From Microcella alkalica (lineage in GTDB: Bacteria; Actinomycetota; Actinomycetes; Actinomycetales; Microbacteriaceae): a stretch of DNA of 64,000 nucleotides. The first letter of the stretch is position 1, and each line of letters opens with the position of its first letter. The notes below the pieces were generated by a model. The model had not been told where the DNA came from and ran no database searches. It saw only the letters and a list, made by a program, of their open reading frames with translations. Positions 51,467-59,101 of the stretch are shown here, one piece after another. A program made the position numbers and the translations under genes. Where the stretch lies: the NCBI RefSeq assembly GCF_014595885.1, contig NZ_JABUKC010000004.1:1-64000 (forward strand). The letters run 5' to 3'.

Positions 51467-51990
51467 GAGGCCACCCACTCGTCGACGGTGACCTCGATGC
51501 CCTCGGCGGCGCACGTGGTCATGACGCGGTCGATCGTGGCGACCCAGACCGGGTCGGCCGGGTCGAGGCCGACGGCGTCGGCCGGCGGCGCCTCGACGAG
51601 GTCTTGCAGGGCGATGAGCGGCAGGGCGACCGGCGATCCCGACGGCACGGGGATGTAGTCGAGGATGCGCGCCGCGGCCCGGTAGGCGCCCTCAACCTCG
51701 CCGTCGGCCCAGCGCCCGGACTCGGCCCCACGCTGGGCATTGGTGGCGAGCGTGAGCGCGTTGGCCACGCGCCAGCAGGCGGCGGTGACCGCCGCGTCGG
51801 AGGTGCCCTCGGGCTCGGTCGCGAAGACGGGGGCGGGCGCCGTGGCGTCAGTCGTGCATCCGCCCAGGAGGAGGCCCAGAGCGGTCGCCGCGACGGCGAC
51901 GAGCGCGGCCGGATGCGGGGTGCGTTGCGAGAGGGCGCGCCGATCGCCTCGAGTGTTCGGTCGTGCCGTGCCGTGCATCGTGCCGCCCAT
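51463..51990 (-). CDS. Putative lipoprotein of unknown function
   Basis: The 175-residue protein has a basic N-terminus and a hydrophobic stretch ending in LLLGGC (cysteine at 45), a lipobox, so it is probably a secreted lipid-anchored protein. The mature region is helical with DAAVTAACWRVANALTLATNAQRG. No family is recognised. ATG 51990 is used, with an in-frame ATG at 51978. It is coupled to the DUF5519-type gene. Confidence 0.75.
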   Translation of the reverse strand: MGGTMHGTARPNTRGDRRALSQRTPHPAALVAVAATALGLLLGGCTTDATAPAPVFATEPEGTSDAAVTAACWRVANALTLATNAQRGAESGRWADGEVEGAYRAAARILDYIPVPSGSPVALPLIALQDLVEAPPADAVGLDPADPVWVATIDRVMTTCAAEGIEVTVDEWVAS

Positions 51991-52171
51991 GTGGCGCCCC
52001 CAGGCTGTGATTGACGATCACTCAGACATGACCGCAGGCTCAATGTACAGAGGAATCGTCACCAGTGCGAGAGGCTTGCGCGGATCGTGATCGTGTGCGG
52101 GCGGCACGAGCGTTCTGTCCCCCCGCGGGCTCGCCGAGCGGGCGCTCGCGCAATCGTGGCACAGTGGGCGC

Positions 52172-52858
52172 GTGAGCGCGCAGCCCCAGCACCGACGCAC
52201 GGGCACGCTCGCGCGCTGGAACGACGATCGCGGCTTCGGGTTCATCCGCCCCGATGGCAGCGGCGACAAGCTCTTCGTGCACGTCTCGGCGTTCGGCCCG
52301 ATCGAGCGCCGGCCGATCGCGGGCGACCGCGTGCGCTTCTCGGTCACGACCGACAGCAGCGGCCGGCAGCAGGCGACCGAGGCGAGCATCGACGGCGTCG
52401 CCCGCGCCGCGGTCATGCCGCGCAGCGACGGTCTGCCCCGCGACCAGCGCCGCACTCCGCTCGGCCACGCCCGCACCGCGCTCGACGTGCTCGCGCTCGG
52501 CACCCTCGTCACCGTGCTCGCGCTCGGGCTGCTGGTGTGGAGCATGCCGGCCTGGGTCGTCGTGCTCTACGGCGGCATGAGCCTGGCCTCGCTGCTGCTC
52601 TACTTCAGCGACAAGCGCAGCGCGGCGGCCGGCGGCTGGCGCACCCCCGAGTCGACCCTGCACCTCATCGCGCTCGCCGGCGGCTGGCCGGGCGCGATCG
52701 TCGGGCAGCGCGCGCTGCACCACAAGACGGTGAAGCAGGAGTTCCGGCTGATGTTCTGGAGCACCGTCGCCATCAACCTGCTCGCCCTCGCCGTGCTCGT
52801 CGTGCCGCTCGACGGCTCGCCGCTCGTGAGCGTCGAGCATGACTGGTGGCCGCGGTGA
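52172..52858 (+). CDS. Cold shock domain-DUF1294 fusion protein
   Basis: The 228-residue protein starts at GTG 52172. An N-terminal cold shock domain (about 8-70; GFGFIRPDGSGDKLFVHVSAF with RNP1/RNP2) is followed by DUF1294 (about 110-215), which has three hydrophobic segments and the motif DKRSAAAGGWRTPESTLHLIALAGGWPGAIVGQ. The arrangement suggests a membrane-tethered RNA-binding protein. Such fusions are common in bacteria, with no known function. It overlaps the next gene. Confidence 0.9.
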   Translation: MSAQPQHRRTGTLARWNDDRGFGFIRPDGSGDKLFVHVSAFGPIERRPIAGDRVRFSVTTDSSGRQQATEASIDGVARAAVMPRSDGLPRDQRRTPLGHARTALDVLALGTLVTVLALGLLVWSMPAWVVVLYGGMSLASLLLYFSDKRSAAAGGWRTPESTLHLIALAGGWPGAIVGQRALHHKTVKQEFRLMFWSTVAINLLALAVLVVPLDGSPLVSVEHDWWPR

Positions 52859-53820
52859 ACGACGGGCGCGTGACGGCGGCGCCGCTGCCCTCCCCCGACG
52901 GCCGGCTGCACCTCACCGACGGCGGCCTCGAGACAGTGCTGATCTTCCACGACGGGCTCGACCTGCCCGAGTTCGCGGCCTTCCCCCTCGTCGACACCCC
53001 CGACGGCCGCGCTCGGCTCGAGCGCTACTACGACGAGTACGTCGCACTCGCCCAGCACCACGGCACGGGCGTCGTGCTCGAGACGCCGACGTGGCGCGCC
53101 AGCCGAGACTGGGGCGCGGTGCTCGGCTACGACGCGGCCGCGCTCGCGCGCGTCAACGCCGAGGCCGTCGCGCTCGTGCGTCGCGTCGTCGAGGCGCGCG
53201 CGGGCGAGGGGCGCGGCTCCGCCGAGGCGGGGATGCTCGTGAGCGGGTGCGTGGGTCCGCGCGGCGACGGCTACCTCGTCGAGGATGCGATGAGCGCCGC
53301 CGATGCGGCCGACTACCACTTCCCGCAGGTCGCGGCGCTGCACGCGGCGGGCGCCGACCTCGTCTCGGCGCTGACGATCACCTCGTCGGCCGAGGCGGCC
53401 GGCATCGTGCTCGCCGCGCGGCAGGTCGGCGCGCCCGTCGTCATCTCGTTCACGGTCGAGGTCGACGGCCGACTGCCCTCGGGCGAGGGCCTCGCCGAGG
53501 CGATCGGTGCCGTCGATGAGGCGACGGTTGCCGCCGCCGCGTACTTCATGGTCAACTGCGCGCATCCGGTGCACGTCGCGCCGGCGCTCGACGGCGGCGA
53601 CGCGGCGCTGCGGCGCCTGCGCGGCCTGCGCGCGAACGCGTCGACACTCAGCCACACCGAGCTGGATGCCGCCGACGAGCTCGACGACGGGGACCCCGTC
53701 GACCTCGGCGAGCGCCTCGCGGTGCTCATCGCGACGCACCCGCAGCTGAGCGTCGTCGGCGGATGCTGCGGCACCGACGCCCGGCACGTCGCGGCGATCG
53801 CCGCCGCCTGCTCGCGCTGA
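52846..53820 (+). CDS. Homocysteine S-methyltransferase family protein
   Basis: The 324-residue (beta/alpha)8 enzyme has the zinc-binding cysteines in NCAHP and GGCCGTD near the C-terminus, and an N-terminal TDGGLETVLIFHDGLDLPEFA. It transfers a methyl group to homocysteine or a related thiol, as in MmuM and betaine-homocysteine methyltransferase types. The start is GTG 52846; GTG 52855 would give a four-base overlap with the preceding gene. The donor cannot be named from sequence. Confidence 0.92.
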   Translation: MAAVNDGRVTAAPLPSPDGRLHLTDGGLETVLIFHDGLDLPEFAAFPLVDTPDGRARLERYYDEYVALAQHHGTGVVLETPTWRASRDWGAVLGYDAAALARVNAEAVALVRRVVEARAGEGRGSAEAGMLVSGCVGPRGDGYLVEDAMSAADAADYHFPQVAALHAAGADLVSALTITSSAEAAGIVLAARQVGAPVVISFTVEVDGRLPSGEGLAEAIGAVDEATVAAAAYFMVNCAHPVHVAPALDGGDAALRRLRGLRANASTLSHTELDAADELDDGDPVDLGERLAVLIATHPQLSVVGGCCGTDARHVAAIAAACSR

Positions 53821-53996
53821 CGCGGGCTGCTCGCGCTCACGCGGGCTCCGCGCTCTGACCAGGCCCGTTCGCCGCGAGCGCCCTGGGCGCCGCGTGCACG
53901 CCGCCTTGGCGCCCCCTGACAATGGCCCCCGTTCGGGGGGTGGGGTGCGTACCGTGGCCCGCATCGAACCGAGATCGACACAGATGGAGGAGAGAC

Positions 53997-54545
53997 ATGG
54001 CTGAGATCACCGGGCGCTCCGTCGCCTTCCTGCTCACCGACGGCTACGAGGACAGCGAGCTCACCGAGCCCTGGTCGGCCGTGACCGCCGCCGGCGCGAG
54101 CGCCACGCTCGTCTCGCCCGCGACCGGCACGATCGAGGGCAAGAACGGCCACTCGCAGTCGGTCGACAAGGCGGTGGCCGAGGTGAGCGCCGACGACTTC
54201 GACGCGCTCGTGCTGCCGGGCGGCGTCGTCAACGCCGACCATCTGCGCATGAGCGGCGAGGCGGTCGCGTTCGCGAAGCGCTTCTTCGAGCAGGGCAAGC
54301 CGGTGGGCGTCATCTGCCACGGCGCGTGGATCCTCATCGAGGCCGACGTCGTGCGCGACCGTGAGATCACCAGCTACCCCTCGCTGCGCACCGACCTCAT
54401 CAACGCGGGCGCGCGCTGGGTCGACGAGGAGGTCGTCACCGACCAGGGCCTTGTCTCGAGCCGCACCCCCGACGACCTGCCCGCCTTCTGCGCGAAGGTC
54501 GTCGAAGAGATCAGCGAGGGCGTGCACGCGGGCCAGCACGCCTGA
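53997..54545 (+). CDS. DJ-1/PfpI family protein (PfpI/YhbO-like)
   Basis: The 182-residue protein starts at ATG 53997 behind GGAGGAGAG. The catalytic cysteine lies in VGVICHGAWIL with a Glu in TDGYEDSELTEP. LVLPGGVVNADHLRM and GARWVDEEVVTDQGLVSSRTPDDLPAFC complete the fold. The type I glutamine amidotransferase-like domain belongs to the PfpI/YhbO group, described as glyoxalase III or protein deglycase. It is a stress protein of the cytoplasm. Confidence 0.95.
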   Translation: MAEITGRSVAFLLTDGYEDSELTEPWSAVTAAGASATLVSPATGTIEGKNGHSQSVDKAVAEVSADDFDALVLPGGVVNADHLRMSGEAVAFAKRFFEQGKPVGVICHGAWILIEADVVRDREITSYPSLRTDLINAGARWVDEEVVTDQGLVSSRTPDDLPAFCAKVVEEISEGVHAGQHA

Positions 54546-54564
54546 CGCACCCCTCCCCCGACTG

Positions 54565-54591
54565 CCCCGCCCGACCAGGATGCGGGCGGGG
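54565..54591 (+). terminator. Stem-loop after the DJ-1/PfpI gene
   Basis: CCCCGCCCG (54565-54573) and CGGGCGGGG (54583-54591) form a nine-bp stem with a nine-base loop, 20 bases after the stop. No T-tract follows. Confidence 0.55.
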
Positions 54592-54720
54592 CCTGCAACG
54601 GCGGCGGGCACGGCGCGGTGGAGCCGTGCCCGCCGCGCTGCGCACGACGCCGGCCGGGCATCCGCCCGCATGGCGCCCCTCTGCGGGCGGCCGCTCAGGC
54701 GCGCTCGATAGGAATGCCCC

Positions 54721-55650
54721 ATGGCCCGCCGACCCGCCCTCGACCGCCCCCTGCCCGACCTCTCCGGCCGCCTCGCCGTCGTCACCGGCGCGAACAGCGG
54801 CCTGGGCCTCGAGATCTCCGGCGCTCTCGCCGGCGCCGGAGCCCACGTCATCATGACCTCCCGCGACGCGCAGAAGGGGGCGGATGCTCGTCGCGAGCTG
54901 CTCGCCCGCTCACCCCGCGGCGAGCTCGAAGTGCGGCCGCTCGATCTTGCGTCGCTCGACAGCGTGCGCACCTTCGCGGCGCAGGTCGTGGCGGATGCCC
55001 GCCCCCTCGACATCCTCGTCAACAACGCCGGAGTCATGGCGGTGCCGCAGCGCCTCGAAACCGCCGACGGCTTCGAGCTGCAGTTCGGCACGAACCACCT
55101 CGGGCCGTTCGCGCTCACCGGGCTGCTGCTGCCCGCGCTGCGCGCCGCGGTCGAGGCCCGCGTCGTGTCGACGGCGAGCATCGCCGCGCGGCCCGGGCGC
55201 ATCACGCGCGAGGCGATCGCCGGCGAGGCGCCCTACGACCCGTGGCGCGTGTACTCGATGACGAAGCTCGCGAATCTCGTGTTCGGCCGCGAGCTGCAGT
55301 CGCGCTCGGTCGCCCACGGGTGGGGCCTCACGTCGGTCACGGCGCACCCCGGCTTCAGCACGACGAACCTCGCCTCGAACGGCCCGCGCTTCGGCAAGAA
55401 GCCGGTGCCGCAGTGGGCGCTGAAGCTGTCGCTGCTCGTCGGCCAGACCGGCGCCGACGGCGCGCGGCCGTCGATCTACGCGGCGACCGCCCCTGACGTC
55501 GAGCCGGGCGGTTACTACGGCCCGAACGGCCGTCGCGAGCTGCGCGGCGGCACGACGACGGCCGAGGTGCCGGCGGGCGCACTCGAGCCGGGTGTGGGCG
55601 AGCTGCTGTGGAGCGAGTCGGAGCGGATGACGGGCGTCACGTACGCCTAG
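54721..55650 (+). CDS. Short-chain dehydrogenase/reductase
   Basis: The 309-residue SDR has TGANSGLGLEISGAL (cofactor), NNAGVMA, catalytic Ser in STASIAA and YxxxK in YSMTKLANLVFG. The size and the ending GGYYGPNGRRELRG fit retinol/light-dependent protochlorophyllide reductase-like SDRs. The substrate is unknown. Its stop overlaps the stop of the convergent DUF1697 gene by four bases. Confidence 0.92.
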   Translation: MARRPALDRPLPDLSGRLAVVTGANSGLGLEISGALAGAGAHVIMTSRDAQKGADARRELLARSPRGELEVRPLDLASLDSVRTFAAQVVADARPLDILVNNAGVMAVPQRLETADGFELQFGTNHLGPFALTGLLLPALRAAVEARVVSTASIAARPGRITREAIAGEAPYDPWRVYSMTKLANLVFGRELQSRSVAHGWGLTSVTAHPGFSTTNLASNGPRFGKKPVPQWALKLSLLVGQTGADGARPSIYAATAPDVEPGGYYGPNGRRELRGGTTTAEVPAGALEPGVGELLWSESERMTGVTYA

Positions 55651-56186
55651 CTACCGCTGGGCTCCAGCATCCCGATCAGGGTCTCGATCGTCCGCAGGTT
55701 GCGGGCGGTTCCGGCGACGCCGAGCACGCGCAGCAGTCGGGCGAGGTCGAGCTGCGCGCGGCCTGCGCCGTTCTCGTAGCGCACGTGCAGGTCGTCGCCG
55801 ATGACGGCCCAGGCGTCATCGCCTGCGGGGACGGTGGCGGCCGCCGCGATCGCGGCCGGATCGGGGGCGGCGGTGAGGGGCGCGACGAACGAGCGCGCGG
55901 CATCCGTGACCTCGAAGGGATGCTCGGCGAGCGCCGCACGGAGGGCGGCGGCGTCGCGCACGATGACCTCGCGCGAGAAGCCGTAGCGCTGTTCGACGGC
56001 GCCCGACAGGGTTGCGGCGAACTCGGCGGGCGGGCCGGGCGGAGTGGCGAGGAGGTTGCCGGAGGCGATGTAGGTGGCGACGTCGGTGGCTCCGAGCTCA
56101 GCGGCGAGGGCGCGGAGCTCGGCCATGGAGAGCTTCGCCGTGCCGCCGACGTTCACGGCGCGGAGGAGGAAGGCGTGCGTGCTCAC
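55647..56186 (-). CDS. DUF1697 family protein
   Basis: The 179-residue protein starts at GTG 56186, overlapping the DUF1905 gene by four bases. It opens with FLLRAVNVGGTAKLSMAELRALAAELG and contains TYIASGNLLA and a FTDAARSF-like block, the DUF1697 pattern. The fold is ferredoxin-like with no known activity. It is part of a two-gene operon with the DUF1905 gene. Confidence 0.9.
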   Translation of the reverse strand: MSTHAFLLRAVNVGGTAKLSMAELRALAAELGATDVATYIASGNLLATPPGPPAEFAATLSGAVEQRYGFSREVIVRDAAALRAALAEHPFEVTDAARSFVAPLTAAPDPAAIAAAATVPAGDDAWAVIGDDLHVRYENGAGRAQLDLARLLRVLGVAGTARNLRTIETLIGMLEPSGS

Positions 56187-56491
56187 GTGCGCACCTCCGC
56201 GAGCTCGAGGTGCACGCGCGCCGTCGATCCGGCGGTGAGGCCCTCGGCCAGGCGCACGGCCTTCTTCACGGGCAGGAGGTAGCAGCCCGTCTTGGAGTCG
56301 GGGAAGACGCTCGTCGCCCACTCGCTGCCGCCGATGCGCACCTGCACGCGCACGCTGCCGAAGCCGCGCGTGAAGCCCTCCATGCGGGCGGCGATCTCGT
56401 CGCTCATCGGCTCGGGGACGGCGACGAAGTGCCAGGCGGCGTTGCCGCTCCATTCGAAGAGGGCGCTCTCGAAGTCGAAGTCGATGGGCAT
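56183..56491 (-). CDS. DUF1905 family protein
   Basis: The 102-residue protein starts at ATG 56491. It has FESALFEWSGNAAWHFVAVPEP and a C-terminal RIGGSEWATSVFPDSKTGCYLLPVKKAVRLAEGL, as in DUF1905. This small OB- or barrel-like family often occurs beside or fused to YdeI/OmdA proteins. Function unknown. It is coupled to the DUF1697 gene by a four-base overlap. Confidence 0.92.
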   Translation of the reverse strand: MPIDFDFESALFEWSGNAAWHFVAVPEPMSDEIAARMEGFTRGFGSVRVQVRIGGSEWATSVFPDSKTGCYLLPVKKAVRLAEGLTAGSTARVHLELAEVRT

Positions 56492-56506
56492 GCGAGAAGT
56501 CTGCCG

Positions 56507-56950
56507 TCAGACTCCGACACCGGGGTCGGCGGTCGGCGCTGCGGGGCCCTCGATGCGGCGGGCGAAGCCTCCCCGCCAGGGCGCGACGGCGGAAAGCGTG
56601 AGGCCCACGACGATGATCGCGGTGATCGTCAGCGCTCCGGGCGCGGCGACGCCGAAGCCGGACACCGCAGCGCCCACGACGATCGCCGTACCGAGCGCGA
56701 CGCCGAGCCCGCGCCATGCGAGCGACTCGGTGCGGGCTGACACGAGCCACCCGCCGACGAGCGCGCCGACGACGCCGAACACCGCCAGCACGGCTCCAGC
56801 GAGCATGCCCATGAGCCCGAACGGGAACGAGCCGGCAGCACCGGCGGCGACCATCATGATGAGCCCGCCACTCAGCGCTCCGGCCAGGAGCGACACGAGG
56901 GCGAAGACGACGCTGCGGGGCCACGGCCCCGTTCGATGCTCCGGCTTCAT
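56507..56950 (-). CDS. Small polytopic membrane protein (147 aa)
   Basis: The protein starts at ATG 56950 and has four hydrophobic segments (about 14-38, 43-66, 78-100 and 104-124) rich in Gly and Ala. No family signature is visible. It is divergent from the MFS gene. Function unknown. Confidence 0.75.
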   Translation of the reverse strand: MKPEHRTGPWPRSVVFALVSLLAGALSGGLIMMVAAGAAGSFPFGLMGMLAGAVLAVFGVVGALVGGWLVSARTESLAWRGLGVALGTAIVVGAAVSGFGVAAPGALTITAIIVVGLTLSAVAPWRGGFARRIEGPAAPTADPGVGV

Positions 56951-57007
56951 GGGGTGACAGTAGCGGTCGCGGGCGACAGGGGCCGCGATGGGAATGCGCG
57001 CAGCGCG

Positions 57008-58396
57008 GCCGTGATTGCATGGAGGGTCGCACCGCGGACATCCGCCGCCGGTGCGTGTTCTTCGGAGGCAACCATCTCGGCTCCTCGCGCGTCGCTCGCC
57101 CGCCGCCACTTCGTCGACCTCGCTCCGCTGCGCGAGAGCCCCGCGTTCGCGCGCATGTGGGTGGGCGGCACGATCACGGGCATCGGCAGCCAGATGACGA
57201 TCCTGGCGGTGGGGCTGGATGTCTACGCCCGCACGCAGTCGACGCTCATGGTGTCGTACGTGGCGGCGTTCGCGCTCGTGCCGATGATCGTCGCAGGGCT
57301 CTACGGCGGGGTGCTCGCCGACTCGTTCGACCGGCGCATCGTGGCGCTCGTGTCGGCGCTCGTGGCGTGGGGCTCGACGGCGGGGCTCGCGGCGTACTCG
57401 TGGTCGCAGGCGGAGCCGGTGCTGCCGCTGTACCTGCTGATCACGCTCAACACCGTCGCGGCGACGATGGTCGGGGTCGCGAGGCAGGCGATCGTGCCGC
57501 GGCTGATCCGGCGCGAGCTGCTGCCGGCGGCGGGCGCGCTCGGGGGCATCAGCGGCGGGCTCATGCTGACGGTCGGCCCGGCGCTCGCCGGCGTGCTCGT
57601 GGCGGGCGTGGGCATCTCGTGGACGTACACGATCGACACGGTGCTGTTCGTCGCCGCGTTCGTCGGGCTCTACACGCTGCCGGCGGTGCGGCCGGAGGGC
57701 GAGGCGCTGCGGCCCGGCGTGCGGTCGGTCGTGGAGGGGTGGCGGTTCCTGCGGGTGGCGCCGAACATCCGTGCCTCGTTCCTGCTCGACATCTTCGCGA
57801 TGACGTTCGGCAACCCGCGCGTGCTGTTCCCGGCGATCGGGGCGGTGCTCATCGGCGGCGGGGCGGTGACCGTCGGCGTGCTGACGTCGGCGATCGCGGT
57901 GGGCGTGCTCGTGCTGGGGGTTTTCCCGGGTCGCCTCGGCGGCGTGCGGCGGCAGGGGCTCGGCGTCATCGCGGGCGTCGCGGCGTACGGGCTGACGATC
58001 CTCGGGCTCGGGGTGGTGCTGCTGCTCGCGGCCGTGTCGGGTGCGCCGGTGTCGTCGTCGTGGTCGGCCGAGTCGGTGAACTGGCCGGCGCTCGTCGCGG
58101 CGAGCGTGCTGCTGGCGCTCTCGGGCGCGGCCGACAGCGTCAGCATGATCTACCGCAACACGATGCTGCAGGCGTCGGTCCCCGATGCGATGCGGGGCCG
58201 CCTGCAGGGGTTGTTCACGGTCGTCGTCACGGGCGGGCCGCGCATCGGCGACCTGTACGTCGGCGTGCTGAGCGTGACGGCGCTGCTGTGGTTCCCGCCG
58301 CTGCTGGGCGGGTTCGTGATCGTGGTCGCGGCGGCCGTCATCCTGCGGGCGCAGCGCACGCTGCGCGAGTACGACGCGGAGGATCCGCGGCCCTAG
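57008..58396 (+). CDS. MFS transporter with unclear start
   Basis: The transporter has twelve predicted helices, beginning RESPAFARMWVGGTITGIGSQMT, with loop GGVLADSFDRRIVALVSAL. The group is MFS_3/enterobactin exporter-like. The start is ambiguous. The canonical choice is GTG 57008, but it has no Shine-Dalgarno. A perfect GGAGG (57064-57068) lies five bases before an in-frame ATC at 57074, suggesting an unusual start that gives a 440-residue protein. The next ATG is inside the first helix. It encodes an exporter with unknown substrate, possibly a drug. Confidence 0.82.
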   Translation, partial: AVIAWRVAPRTSAAGACSSEATISAPRASLARRHFVDLAPLRESPAFARMWVGGTITGIGSQMTILAVGLDVYARTQSTLMVSYVAAFALVPMIVAGLYGGVLADSFDRRIVALVSALVAWGSTAGLAAYSWSQAEPVLPLYLLITLNTVAATMVGVARQAIVPRLIRRELLPAAGALGGISGGLMLTVGPALAGVLVAGVGISWTYTIDTVLFVAAFVGLYTLPAVRPEGEALRPGVRSVVEGWRFLRVAPNIRASFLLDIFAMTFGNPRVLFPAIGAVLIGGGAVTVGVLTSAIAVGVLVLGVFPGRLGGVRRQGLGVIAGVAAYGLTILGLGVVLLLAAVSGAPVSSSWSAESVNWPALVAASVLLALSGAADSVSMIYRNTMLQASVPDAMRGRLQGLFTVVVTGGPRIGDLYVGVLSVTALLWFPPLLGGFVIVVAAAVILRAQRTLREYDAEDPRP

Positions 58397-58531
58397 GGGC
58401 CGTACCGCCGGTGCTGTCAGCTCGGGGCCCGGACGGCGGTTGTGCGTTTCTCGTGTGTGCCTGTTGCGGCACATGCCGCGACGTGCCGAGTGAGGGATCG
58501 CGAGAACGCCCCCAGCGAGTAGCGTGGCGCG

Positions 58532-59008
58532 ATGCTCCTGCGACCCCTCACCACCGCCGACCGCCCGCTGCTGCGGGAGGCGACGCTCGCCAACATGAAC
58601 TGGAGCGGGCCGCGCTACGGAGTCGCCGACATCGACGAGGCGCCCGAGCTGTCGCACTACTTCACGGGGTTCCCCGGCGATAGCGACTTCGGGTTCGCCG
58701 CGCTCGTCGACGGCGCCGAGGCCGGCGTGGCGTGGGCTGTGCTGCTGCCCGCCTCAGACCCGGGGTACGGGTTCGTCGACGCCGAGACGCCCGAGCTGAG
58801 CCTCACGACGTTTCAGCCGTATCGCGGCCGCGGAGTGGGCACGGCGCTGCTCGACGCGCTCGTTCAGGAGGCTCGGCGGCGAGGGCTGCCCGCGCTGAGT
58901 CTCAGCGTGGAGGACGCCAACCCGGCCCGGCGGCTCTACGAGCGAACCGGGTTCGAGGTCGTGGGGCGCAACGGCGGGTCAGACACGATGCTGCTGCACC
59001 TGCGCTGA
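58532..59008 (+). CDS. GNAT family N-acetyltransferase
   Basis: The 158-residue protein starts at ATG 58532. Acetyl-CoA motif A is FQPYRGRGVGTALLDALVQEARRRG (about 95-119), and motif B has LSVEDANPARRLYERTGFEVVG. The N-terminus has LRPLTTADRPLLREATLANMNW. Substrate unknown. It is a single gene. Confidence 0.9.
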   Translation: MLLRPLTTADRPLLREATLANMNWSGPRYGVADIDEAPELSHYFTGFPGDSDFGFAALVDGAEAGVAWAVLLPASDPGYGFVDAETPELSLTTFQPYRGRGVGTALLDALVQEARRRGLPALSLSVEDANPARRLYERTGFEVVGRNGGSDTMLLHLR

Positions 59009-59101
59009 CCGTCGATGCTCACCCCCGAACTGGGCACAGCGCGCCCCTGACGATCGCTCCACTTCTCGACGAGACTGGAGCGACACTCAGCAAGGGGGCG
59101 C

